DNA of 47,268 bases from JAVBPA01 sp031549925 (GTDB lineage: Bacteria > Bacillota > Clostridia > Oscillospirales > CAG-272), in the NCBI GenBank assembly GCA_031549925.1, contig JAVBPA010000096.1:1-47268 (forward strand), given 5' to 3'. Positions 16,167-23,882 of the stretch are shown here, piece after piece (within the stretch, counting starts at the first letter, position 1; the number at the start of each line of letters is the position of its first letter). The translations under genes and the position numbers were made by a program. The notes beneath the pieces are model-generated. The model did not search any database. It worked only from the letters and a program-made list of their open reading frames with translations, and was not told where the DNA came from.

Positions 16167-17396
16167 TTTTCTAATAATATCTCCCGGTAAAACCGAAAAA
16201 GGTATTTTTATATAAAAATTCATTTCGGGATGAGGTGTTGAAGTTATAGAATTAAAATCTTTATCGTATAAACAACTAACAATAAATTTTTGTCCGGTTT
16301 TGTTAGGTGACAATAATTCCGCTTCATCTCCCAAAACTGTTTTATTTTTTTGTACACAATAAGCTAAATTATTTTTTTCATCGTATGATATTACAGAAGC
16401 GCAGAAAGATCTTTCTCCGATATAATTTTTACTGTTGTTTTCGCAAAGCTGGGCATCCGAATCAGGTGATGTTAGAAAATAACCTGTGCAATACGGTCTG
16501 TGGCTCACGCTTTCAAGTTCGCTTAGCCATTCTTTATTATAAACATAATTACCGGTTTTATATGAATCAAGCGCCATTCTGTAAGTATTCGCTGTCACGG
16601 CGGCGTAATAAGCGCTTTTAACACGTCCTTCAATTTTCAGAGAAGATACCCCGGATTCACAAAGATCCGGTATATGTTCTATCATACACATATCACGTGA
16701 TGACATAATAAACGTACCCATATCGTTTTCTGTTATATCCTGCCTTTGTCCGGGACGTTTTTCCTCTTCTATTTCATAAAGCTTATACTTCCAGCGGCAT
16801 GGCTGAGTACACAAACCTCTGTTAGCGTCACGCCCTGTAAAATGATGGGACAAAAGACACCTGCCGGAATAAGAAACGCACATTGAACCGTGTATAAATA
16901 TTTCCAGTTCCAAAAGCGGATCTGTTTTATCGCGGATTCTTTTAATATCGTCAAATGAAAGTTCACGGGCTAATATGATTCTTTTAGCTCCGAGTTTATA
17001 AAAGACATTGCAATCAAGGCTGTTTACCGCTCCCGCTTGAGTCGATATATGAATTTCCTTTTCGGGAAAAATATTTTTTATTTTTTCCATAACTCCGAGA
17101 TCGGCTACAATAAAAGCGTCAGGTTTGTCTTTGTAATTCGATATTTCCCGCAAGTAGACATCCAAAGCTTCGATTTCATTTTCATGAGGCATTACATTCA
17201 CTGTCAAATATACGCGTTTATTTTTTTCATGAACATATGTAATCGCATCTTCGAGTTCGTTTTGATAAAAATTATCGGCTGCCGCTCTCATACCAAAAGA
17301 TTTTCCCGACAGATAAACTGCGTCAGCACCAAAATTTAAAGCGGATTTTAATTTTTCAAAATTACCCGCAGGCGACAACAATTCAGGAATTATCAC
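16164..17396 (-). CDS. Peptidase U32 family protein (probable tRNA 5-hydroxyuridine enzyme, TrhP type)
   Basis: This 410-aa protein begins ELLSPAGNFEKLKSALNFGADAVYL-like and carries the U32 signature around residues 165-205: an IFIHGSMCVSYSGRC stretch, then LLSHHFTGRDANRG and LCTQPCRW. The conserved Cys residues are thought to hold a cluster or metal. Family members YrrN/YrrO (TrhP) hydroxylate tRNA wobble uridine. No partner U32 gene is adjacent, so this may be the single long form or one of two. It overlaps the GDPD gene by 14 bases and is last in the minus-strand operon. Confidence 0.9.
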   Translation of the reverse strand: MIIPELLSPAGNFEKLKSALNFGADAVYLSGKSFGMRAAADNFYQNELEDAITYVHEKNKRVYLTVNVMPHENEIEALDVYLREISNYKDKPDAFIVADLGVMEKIKNIFPEKEIHISTQAGAVNSLDCNVFYKLGAKRIILARELSFDDIKRIRDKTDPLLELEIFIHGSMCVSYSGRCLLSHHFTGRDANRGLCTQPCRWKYKLYEIEEEKRPGQRQDITENDMGTFIMSSRDMCMIEHIPDLCESGVSSLKIEGRVKSAYYAAVTANTYRMALDSYKTGNYVYNKEWLSELESVSHRPYCTGYFLTSPDSDAQLCENNSKNYIGERSFCASVISYDEKNNLAYCVQKNKTVLGDEAELLSPNKTGQKFIVSCLYDKDFNSITSTPHPEMNFYIKIPFSVLPGDIIRK

Positions 17397-18120
17397 GGAT
17401 TTTTACAGCAGCGTCAGGACGATTTGTAATAATAGCGTCAACGCCTAAGTCTATTAGCTTTTTAATATCATTTTCTCCGTCAACAGTCCATGGATGAACT
17501 CGAATACCTGCTTCATGTGAGCTTTTTACATAATTTTCAATTCTGTAAATTTCATTATATTGAGGATGAAGAGCTTTTGCTCCGAAGGAGTTTGCATAAA
17601 CCCAAGGTTTAACAATTCCCTCTCCGTAAAGCGGAGCTATAAAAGCGGAAGGATTAATTTCTTTCATTCTAACCAAACTAAAATGATTAAAAGAGGAATA
17701 TATTATTCTATCGCTCATTTGAGAATTTCTATCAATTTCATATATCTTTTCAATGAATTCATCTCCATTAGCTTTTATTTCAACATTTACCGTCATGTCA
17801 TAAGAACGTATTAAATCATATACTTCATAAAGCAAAGGGATTTTAACATTATTATATTTATCGCGGAACCCCGCAGAATAATTATATTGCAAAAGCTGTG
17901 TGTACGTCATTTCCGATATTTTTCCGCGTCCGTCAGAACATCTGTCGATTGTGCCGTCATGGGAAACAACGACTTTGCCGTCTGATGTCATATGCACATC
18001 AAGTTCTATTCCGTCCGCTTTCATTTGAATCGCTAACATAAAAGCGTCCAATGTATTTTCCGGTGAATATGCGGAAGAACCCCGATGAGCCCAAATTTTT
18101 GTTGGATTATTGTCTTTCAT
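17383..18120 (-). CDS. Glycerophosphodiester phosphodiesterase (GDPD)
   Basis: This cytoplasmic enzyme of about 245 aa hydrolyses glycerophosphodiesters to glycerol-3-phosphate and an alcohol. Motifs are WAHRGSSAYSPENTLDAF (His and Arg of the active site, Glu ligand), GIELDVHMTSDGKVVVSHD and VNVEIKA. The C-terminal HPWTVD and GVDAIITNRPD complete the barrel. Start ATG at 18120 is preferred, with GGGTGA upstream; a GTG at 18129 in the same frame is possible. It overlaps the Gx-transporter gene end by about 14 bases. Confidence 0.93.
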   Translation of the reverse strand: MKDNNPTKIWAHRGSSAYSPENTLDAFMLAIQMKADGIELDVHMTSDGKVVVSHDGTIDRCSDGRGKISEMTYTQLLQYNYSAGFRDKYNNVKIPLLYEVYDLIRSYDMTVNVEIKANGDEFIEKIYEIDRNSQMSDRIIYSSFNHFSLVRMKEINPSAFIAPLYGEGIVKPWVYANSFGAKALHPQYNEIYRIENYVKSSHEAGIRVHPWTVDGENDIKKLIDLGVDAIITNRPDAAVKIRDNS

Positions 18121-18661
18121 TAATTTCACCCGATATATATTTTATATTATTCAATCTACGAATCATCATAACAAGTATAATGCCGATTATAGTTCCCGTT
18201 ACCAAAGCGGCTAATAAAAGCAAGGGTAAAAAGTAAATTAAAAATTTATTATCATAAAATAAAATTGCGGCAATTATTTGTCCGAAATTATGTCCTGCTG
18301 CGCATGCTAAGGAAGTTCCGAGCGGAGAAACATATTTTTTTAAAATAACAACGCAAATAAAAAGATTTATAAACGAAAACATTCCGCCTGTAAGCGAAAA
18401 CCAGAATGTGCTGATACTTCCGAAAAGCAGAGCCATAATAAATATTCTCGAAATTGAAATTACAAAAGCATCGGCTATACCCGCTCCCGTTTCACCCGCT
18501 CCGTATGCCGCAATCATAACAGCTAAATTGGCAAGACCCAGTTTTATTCCCGGAACCGGAACTATTAACATAAATGGTATAAAACTTTCGATATAAGATA
18601 ATATTAATGCCGAAACAAGCAGCATTGCATCGCATGTCAATCTGCGTATATTTTTTGACAT
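18107..18661 (-). CDS. Gx transporter family membrane protein (heptaprenyl diphosphate synthase component I-like)
   Basis: This 184-aa protein has about five membrane helices. The helix with VPVPGIKLGLANLAVMIAA and the later SLTGGMFSF and SLACAAGHNFGQIIAA match the family PF07456, which resembles ECF-type substrate-binding components. Its old name, prenyl synthase subunit I, is probably misleading. ATG at 18661 is chosen because homology starts there and the longer frame would overlap the NusG_II gene by more than 140 bases. The pairing with a NusG_II gene directly upstream is typical in Clostridia. No ApbE or FMN-binding gene follows here. Confidence 0.88.
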   Translation of the reverse strand: MSKNIRRLTCDAMLLVSALILSYIESFIPFMLIVPVPGIKLGLANLAVMIAAYGAGETGAGIADAFVISISRIFIMALLFGSISTFWFSLTGGMFSFINLFICVVILKKYVSPLGTSLACAAGHNFGQIIAAILFYDNKFLIYFLPLLLLAALVTGTIIGIILVMMIRRLNNIKYISGEINERQ

Positions 18662-18668
18662 ATTTATT

Positions 18669-19064
18669 TTAACCTGCGATAATGTCCGCATTTGATTCCC
18701 CTTTGTATATAATGCGAACCAACAATTTTGCGGGAACGCAAACGATACAGCCGTTACCGTCGGTAAGAGCGGGAGAAGCGGCACAATCACCGTTCGGGCA
18801 ATCGCTTTCAACTACGCGAATTTTTTTATTTTTTACTTCGACAGTAATATTATATCCGTTATTTTTTAATTTATATTCCCTTTCATTCGAAAGCAAATCT
18901 GATACAATATTATCTCCGCATGATATATATATATACGGAATACCGCTTTTTGTGGTTTTTCCATGCTGAAAAAGCAACAATAAAACAGCTATTGCTAATA
19001 TAGAAAACGCTATTATAAAATCATATATGTTAAACAATCCGAAAAAAACATTTTTATTTTTCAA
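18669..19064 (-). CDS. NusG domain II-containing membrane-anchored protein
   Basis: The 131-aa protein has one N-terminal membrane helix (about 14-34) and an extracytoplasmic small beta domain. Diagnostic residues are VVESDCPNGDC...CIVCVPAKLLVRI, containing four Cys. It starts with a TTG inside the end of the dehydrogenase gene (11-base overlap) and ends eight bases before the Gx-transporter gene. Such pairs are thought to take part in flavin or redox processes at the membrane, but a firm function is not known. Confidence 0.88.
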   Translation of the reverse strand: MKNKNVFFGLFNIYDFIIAFSILAIAVLLLLFQHGKTTKSGIPYIYISCGDNIVSDLLSNEREYKLKNNGYNITVEVKNKKIRVVESDCPNGDCAASPALTDGNGCIVCVPAKLLVRIIYKGESNADIIAG

Positions 19065-20202
19065 TACATTTTACATCTTCATAATTTATACCGCAATATT
19101 TTTCAATCGCGGAATCCAATCCGTTTGATTTTGCGAATTCATAAGTTTCATTTGCAAAAACATCTCCGTCAGGATTGAATAAAAATGCAGCCTTCATAGT
19201 TTTTATTATATTTTCAGCTTTTATGTTATGACGACGGCATAATAAAAACGCACCCGTAATACGGTCGTTTACCGCTAATTTCCTTATTGTATCTCGTCCG
19301 ACTCTTTCGATAGTATCTCCCAATAGTTTATTTTTAAATCTTTCTATCAACTCATCGGAATAACTTTTTAATTCCGCCTGATCTATTTTGTATTCAATTG
19401 CCATTGCCTGCGATATTTCATCAAGCGCGCCTTTTGTTATATTGTATACTTCATCGTCGTACATTGTTTCCCATATATATTTATAGCCTTTTATATATCC
19501 GTTGTAAGCCGCTGCCGTATGAGCCATATTATGCATGAAAAGCTTTCTTCTTATATAAAACGAAAACGGAATAACCGGGTAAATATATTTAATATCCGGC
19601 AATGTACCTACTACAGCCTCTCCGTCCACAGGAAGCGGATAGAAAGGTTCGGCGCAAACCGCGAGTAAATTTTCTTTTTTAATATTATCCGGAGTTACCG
19701 GAACCATACGTCCAACAGAAGCTTCAATAAAACCAACTTTATCGAGAAGATGTTTTTTATCATCGGGCAAACATTCCGAAACCAGCGATTTAAAATATTT
19801 ATCCGCTTCCATTAAATTTTCGCATAATATTATATTAAGCGGTACATTTGTTTGTTCAAATCTTTTTATAATACCTTCGGCGAACGGCTTTTTTATATAT
19901 TTTAATACATTGGCTCCTACTGCTGTCACAACAATATCCGCGTCTATAAAATTTTCGGCAACCGCGTTTATATCATTTCCATTTACAGCGCATATATTTT
20001 TTATGTTGACTATATCGTAGTTATCACCGTTCGTTATATATAGCGGATATTCCCTCTTTTCGTTTACAGCATTTATAATTTGTTCGTTTACATCAATAAA
20101 AACCGTGTTATAATTCGACATATACAAAAGCTGCGCTATAAAACCGCGTCCGATATTCCCGGCTCCGTACATAACGGCTTTTTTATTTTCAGATATTGAC
20201 AT
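19054..20202 (-). CDS. mtlD: Mannitol-1-phosphate 5-dehydrogenase-like protein
   Basis: This 382-aa NAD-dependent polyol-phosphate dehydrogenase has the N-terminal Rossmann motif AVMYGAGNIGRGFIAQLL, an acidic strand end (FIDVNE), then LCENLMEADKYF. The catalytic helix region reads KLFMHNMAHTAAAYNGY. ATG at 20202 is preferred because GAGG lies eight bases upstream; it begins inside the end of the acyl carrier protein gene. No PTS genes accompany it, so the polyol source is unclear and it may act on a related tagatose/fructose polyol phosphate. Confidence 0.9.
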   Translation of the reverse strand: MSISENKKAVMYGAGNIGRGFIAQLLYMSNYNTVFIDVNEQIINAVNEKREYPLYITNGDNYDIVNIKNICAVNGNDINAVAENFIDADIVVTAVGANVLKYIKKPFAEGIIKRFEQTNVPLNIILCENLMEADKYFKSLVSECLPDDKKHLLDKVGFIEASVGRMVPVTPDNIKKENLLAVCAEPFYPLPVDGEAVVGTLPDIKYIYPVIPFSFYIRRKLFMHNMAHTAAAYNGYIKGYKYIWETMYDDEVYNITKGALDEISQAMAIEYKIDQAELKSYSDELIERFKNKLLGDTIERVGRDTIRKLAVNDRITGAFLLCRRHNIKAENIIKTMKAAFLFNPDGDVFANETYEFAKSNGLDSAIEKYCGINYEDVKCIEK

Positions 20203-20443
20203 TTCTAACAACCTCAGTTCCCGTTTTCAATATATTTATTATATCTCCGGTTGTGCGGAGATTAGGAATACATGAATCGTCAATAGAAATTCCGTAATTA
20301 TCCTCTAAAAAAACAAGCATTTCAACAATATCAAGTGAATCAGCACCTAATTTTTCAATAATATCATCGTTGTAATTTATGTTTTTAATATCGATATTAA
20401 GCTGTTTTGATATAATTTCTTTTACTATATTTTCCAATTTCAA
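20189..20443 (-). CDS. acpP: Acyl carrier protein
   Basis: This 84-aa four-helix carrier has the phosphopantetheine site Ser36 in LGADSLDIVEM. It starts at a TTG (20443) with CGGAG upstream and overlaps the start of the dehydrogenase gene by 14 bases. No fatty-acid synthesis genes are nearby, so it may be the general AcpP or a dedicated second copy. It heads the six-gene minus-strand operon. Confidence 0.92.
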   Translation of the reverse strand: MKLENIVKEIISKQLNIDIKNINYNDDIIEKLGADSLDIVEMLVFLEDNYGISIDDSCIPNLRTTGDIINILKTGTEVVRNVNI

Positions 20444-20473
20444 TAACGCTCCGAAAATAATTATTTTAAGCTA

Positions 20474-20502
20474 ATTATAAAACATATTTATAGATTTTGC
20501 AA
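20474..20502 (-). promoter_or_regulatory. Promoter for the acpP-mtlD-NusG_II-Gx-GDPD-U32 operon
   Basis: TTGCAA (20502-20497) and TATAAT (20479-20474) are 17 bases apart on the minus strand, about 30 bases before the TTG start. Confidence 0.8.
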
Positions 20503-20585
20503 GAAACTATTTTTAAATAATTATATATAAATATTTTGCGGTTTATTGCAATTAAATAAATTAATATGCGATTTTATAAATTAAC

Positions 20586-20614
20586 TTGACATAACATATT
20601 TTGTCAATTATAAT
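20586..20614 (+). promoter_or_regulatory. Consensus promoter overlapped by a palindromic operator candidate
   Basis: TTGACA (20586-20591), 17 bases, TATAAT (20609-20614) is a perfect consensus. TTGACA is mirrored by TGTCAA at 20602-20607, forming a dyad over the -35 and spacer. The dyad suits autorepression by the ROK protein encoded next. A long leader of about 120 bases precedes its start. Confidence 0.85.
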
Positions 20615-20742
20615 TGTTATATTGATAAAGAATGCTACAAAAATATAGTTACGTACAAAAATATCTTATTCATTGCGTTAAATATTATAACATAAAAGAG
20701 AAACATTTATTATCAAGCCATATTTATGCAGGGGTATTTGTT

Positions 20743-21747
20743 ATGGGAAAAAATATACTATCGACAATAAAATATGAAAGCACTGCTGCTGTTTATAATT
20801 TAATTATTTCAAAGAAAAAAATTAAACGAGCGGAAATAGCGGATATAACAGGCCTCAGTTTGATGACTGTTGGTAAAATTGTAGATGCTTTTTTGAGCGG
20901 AGGTTTAATAATTCAAGAAAAAGAAATTAATAATTTCGCAGGAAGAAGGGTCGGTATTATTGAACCTAATAATACATATTCTTATTTAATTATCGATATT
21001 TCAAACAATGATTTTAAAGCGTTGCATTTTAACGCATGCGGGACAATTACCGGTAATTTCAGTTATAAATACAATAAACAATATTATTATGATGAGAATG
21101 TATTATTGTTTTTAAATGAATTGCGTATCTTTTATAAAAATAAAAACAATATTTTCGGGGCGGCGATAATAATACCGCAAAATATAAATTTTTTCATTTT
21201 AGGTAATAAAAATAAAACAGATGTTGATATTATCAGTATTACAAAACAAACCATCAGTGATTATATAAATTCCGATAATATTGTATACACCGATTTTATT
21301 AACTCTTCTATCCGTTATTACTGTAATATTTATAATGACAGTTTTTTATATATAAGAATAGGTTTACAGGCTGACGGAGTATATGTAAACGGTAGTAATA
21401 CTATATCCCCCGCAGATATTAACGGAATAATACTGCACAGCGGTTCCAGGTTGGGTGAAGTTTTGCTTGATACAATAAATACGGAATCTTTAGCTAATGA
21501 TATTGCTATTTTAATAAATAACTATTATACTGTTTTAATGCCAAATCATATTATAGTCGGTACAGGCAGCAATATCGTAGCAAAAGAATTTAATAAAATT
21601 TTGCTGAAAAAAATTAATTCATATATCGTCAATCCCGTGGATCTAATTTTAACCGAAGGTGAAGAACCATATTGTTACGGTGCTTACGATTTGCTTTGCG
21701 AACAAAGATTAAAGAATTTTATAAAATCATTTGAAACGGGGAAATAA
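20743..21747 (+). CDS. ROK-family-like transcriptional repressor
   Basis: This 334-aa protein has an N-terminal winged helix-turn-helix (about 20-70; KRAEIADITGLSLMTVGKIV), GRRVG wing, then a degenerate sugar-kinase-like fold. The ROK zinc motif (CxCG...C) and the ATP-binding phosphate loop are not seen, so it should only sense, not phosphorylate, a sugar ligand. ATG at 20743 with GGGG upstream is chosen; the frame extends to 20632 without homology. It is followed by the aldo/keto reductase with five bases between, implying that the reductase is in the same regulon. Confidence 0.82.
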   Translation: MGKNILSTIKYESTAAVYNLIISKKKIKRAEIADITGLSLMTVGKIVDAFLSGGLIIQEKEINNFAGRRVGIIEPNNTYSYLIIDISNNDFKALHFNACGTITGNFSYKYNKQYYYDENVLLFLNELRIFYKNKNNIFGAAIIIPQNINFFILGNKNKTDVDIISITKQTISDYINSDNIVYTDFINSSIRYYCNIYNDSFLYIRIGLQADGVYVNGSNTISPADINGIILHSGSRLGEVLLDTINTESLANDIAILINNYYTVLMPNHIIVGTGSNIVAKEFNKILLKKINSYIVNPVDLILTEGEEPYCYGAYDLLCEQRLKNFIKSFETGK

Positions 21748-21751
21748 TATA

Positions 21752-22675
21752 GTGGAAAATTTGGATTTTTTTAAAACAAATAGCGGTTCGGGTATTTCGC
21801 GTTTTATTTTGGGAGCTGCCGGATGCGGGAATTCATTTGAAGAAATATTAAATTATTATTTATCATCCGGAGGCAATTGTCTTGATACTGCAGCGGTTTA
21901 CGGTGAAAGCGAACGTATTATCGGTGCTTGGCTAAAAAAAAGCGGTTATGACAGAAAGAAACTGGTAATCGTAACAAAAGGTGCTCACCCCCCGAGAGAC
22001 AATATGAAAAAAAGCAGATTGACTGAATCCGATATTAAATATGATTTTGAAAACAGTTTGAAAGATATCGGAACAGATTATATAGATGTTTATTATTTGC
22101 ATCGCGACGACATTGCTACACCGGCAGGCTATATTATCGAAATATTAAATAAATATGTAAAATCCGGTAATATAAAAGCTTTGGGAGCTTCAAATTGGAG
22201 TGTAAAGAGAATAAACGAGGCCAATGAATACGCAAAAAATAACGGACTCGCCGGATTTTCATTCAGCCAGATATGTTATAGTTTAGCAGATGTGACAAAT
22301 GAGGAATACGGAGATACTACTCTTGTTTGTATGAACGATACCGAATACAATGGATATATAGAAAATAAAATACCGGTTATGGCATATACATCGCAGGCAA
22401 GAGGCTTTTTCTATAAAAATTTCGCAAATCCCGAAGCCGCAACAGGAAGATTCGCTTCTCCTAAAAATATAAAGCGTTTGCTGAAACTTAAAGAATTGTG
22501 CGAGAAAAAACAAATAACACCGGAAGAAGCGGTTTGTGCATTTTTAACTTCATGTATAAATCCCGTAACTGTATTGCCTATCGTTGCAGCAAGTTCAATC
22601 GAACAAATTAAACGTACTATCACTAACCGGGATATTCAGCTTACAATCGATGATATAAAATTTTTAACAACATAA
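21752..22675 (+). CDS. Aldo/keto reductase
   Basis: This NADPH-dependent carbonyl reductase of about 307 aa is a TIM barrel. The catalytic tetrad is visible: Asp and Tyr in CLDTAAVYGESE, Lys in IVTKGAHPP, and His in YYLHRDD. The start is probably GTG at 21752, with CGGGGAAA about nine bases upstream; a TTG in the end of the repressor gene is less likely. Co-transcription with a ROK regulator suggests sugar or polyol metabolism. Confidence 0.9.
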   Translation: MENLDFFKTNSGSGISRFILGAAGCGNSFEEILNYYLSSGGNCLDTAAVYGESERIIGAWLKKSGYDRKKLVIVTKGAHPPRDNMKKSRLTESDIKYDFENSLKDIGTDYIDVYYLHRDDIATPAGYIIEILNKYVKSGNIKALGASNWSVKRINEANEYAKNNGLAGFSFSQICYSLADVTNEEYGDTTLVCMNDTEYNGYIENKIPVMAYTSQARGFFYKNFANPEAATGRFASPKNIKRLLKLKELCEKKQITPEEAVCAFLTSCINPVTVLPIVAASSIEQIKRTITNRDIQLTIDDIKFLTT

Positions 22676-22680
22676 TTTAT

Positions 22681-22808
22681 AAAAAAAGAACGCAGCAATA
22701 ATTGTTGATGCGTTCAGATTGAAGACATAGGTTACGAAGACTCGGTCGCTTTTGAAAAAGCTCCGCAAAACTTTGAACGCAACAAACATTTTTGCTGCGT
22801 TCTTTTTT
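22681..22808. other. Structured intergenic element: nested inverted repeats, terminator or small RNA
   Basis: The ends form a 17-bp perfect inverted repeat (A-rich plus GAACGCAGCAA at the left, its complement plus six T at the right). Inside are two 28-nt hairpins of the same design, 22688-22715 and 22775-22802, each with arms GAACGCA/TGCGTTC. A third small hairpin around 22749-22762 has GCTTTT-GA-AAAAGC. It lies between two convergent genes, so a two-way terminator is the simplest role; a MITE-like insertion or small RNA is possible. Confidence 0.7.
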
Positions 22809-22816
22809 ATTATAGT

Positions 22817-23818
22817 TTATTTTATATAAGTTTTTTTGTTTTCCGAATCATTCTTTTCTGTTAATTTCTTATTGCGTCTTTTTTTTGTAATTTTCACAAT
22901 AATTATTATTGCTGCTGTTATAAAAATTGCCCAAATTATTAATACTGGAATTGAATATATAAATTCAATAATATAGTCTTTTAATCCTTCGGTAAAATTG
23001 TTCCATGATTGTTTAAATGCTATGGAAATCCTCTCTCCGAAAGTTTTCGGTTTTATAATTTCAGGCTTGTATTCTATTACTTCCTGCAGTGATATTGTAA
23101 GAGTCGAAAGAGCTACCTGACTGTCATAACGCTGTATTGTAGAATAATAACTTTCTATTTGATAGCGGACATCGGCTAATGTTTGTTCCAACTGGAGCAT
23201 GTATTGTAATTCGGTTGCTCCTTCGAGCATTGATATAAGACGTTCTTCTTGTGTTTTTAATGAATTTAAACGTGCGGTTGCGTCATAATACATGTCAGTT
23301 ATATCGCTTGTATTTTCGGTTTTATTCAATACATTAAAACCTTCGCCTAAACTATTGATGTAAGAATCCAGTTTTTCCGCGGGAATACGAATTGTAAAAT
23401 TAGCATATCTTTCATTATTATTGGAATCATAATTATTACCGGATATATTGGAATATTCTAAATAACCGCCGAATTCGTTCGCCATTTGAGTTATTTTCGC
23501 CACGGAATTATCAAAGGTTTTTGTTTCAAGAGATAATGATATTGTTCTGATAATTTTTCTTGTATCTTGTATGGGAGAAGCATTAGTTTCAGCTACATAA
23601 GAAGATTTTGCTCCGCTGAACTCATTATAGGAAGCTCCTGTTTCAACGGATTGATAATATTCCTGTAATGAACCATCCTCATATTCTTTCATGTTTTCAT
23701 TATATATATCCCCGTCCGCACTGCTATTATTTTTTGAAGAACATGAAATAATACTACATACTAACACAATTGCCATTAACAAAATTACTGATAATTTTAC
23801 ACTGTTTTTATTTTTCAT
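22817..23818 (-). CDS. DUF4349 lipoprotein
   Basis: This 333-aa lipoprotein has lipobox Cys26 (IISC). The central DUF4349 domain (about 85-285) begins RKIIRTISLSLETKTFD and includes FGGYLEYSNISG and NFTIRIPAEKLDSYI. A coiled-coil segment (LNSLKTQEERLISML ... YQIESYYSTIQRYDSQ) and a C-terminal membrane helix (about 290-312) with a basic tail follow. It is thus anchored at both ends. Function is not known. It follows valS by 64 bases and may be read through from it. Confidence 0.9.
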   Translation of the reverse strand: MKNKNSVKLSVILLMAIVLVCSIISCSSKNNSSADGDIYNENMKEYEDGSLQEYYQSVETGASYNEFSGAKSSYVAETNASPIQDTRKIIRTISLSLETKTFDNSVAKITQMANEFGGYLEYSNISGNNYDSNNNERYANFTIRIPAEKLDSYINSLGEGFNVLNKTENTSDITDMYYDATARLNSLKTQEERLISMLEGATELQYMLQLEQTLADVRYQIESYYSTIQRYDSQVALSTLTISLQEVIEYKPEIIKPKTFGERISIAFKQSWNNFTEGLKDYIIEFIYSIPVLIIWAIFITAAIIIIVKITKKRRNKKLTEKNDSENKKTYIK

Positions 23819-23882
23819 GATAAATAAGCTCCTTTATCTAAATTTTTTTTAATATTTATTTAAAGAAGTTTTCTTTATCGGA

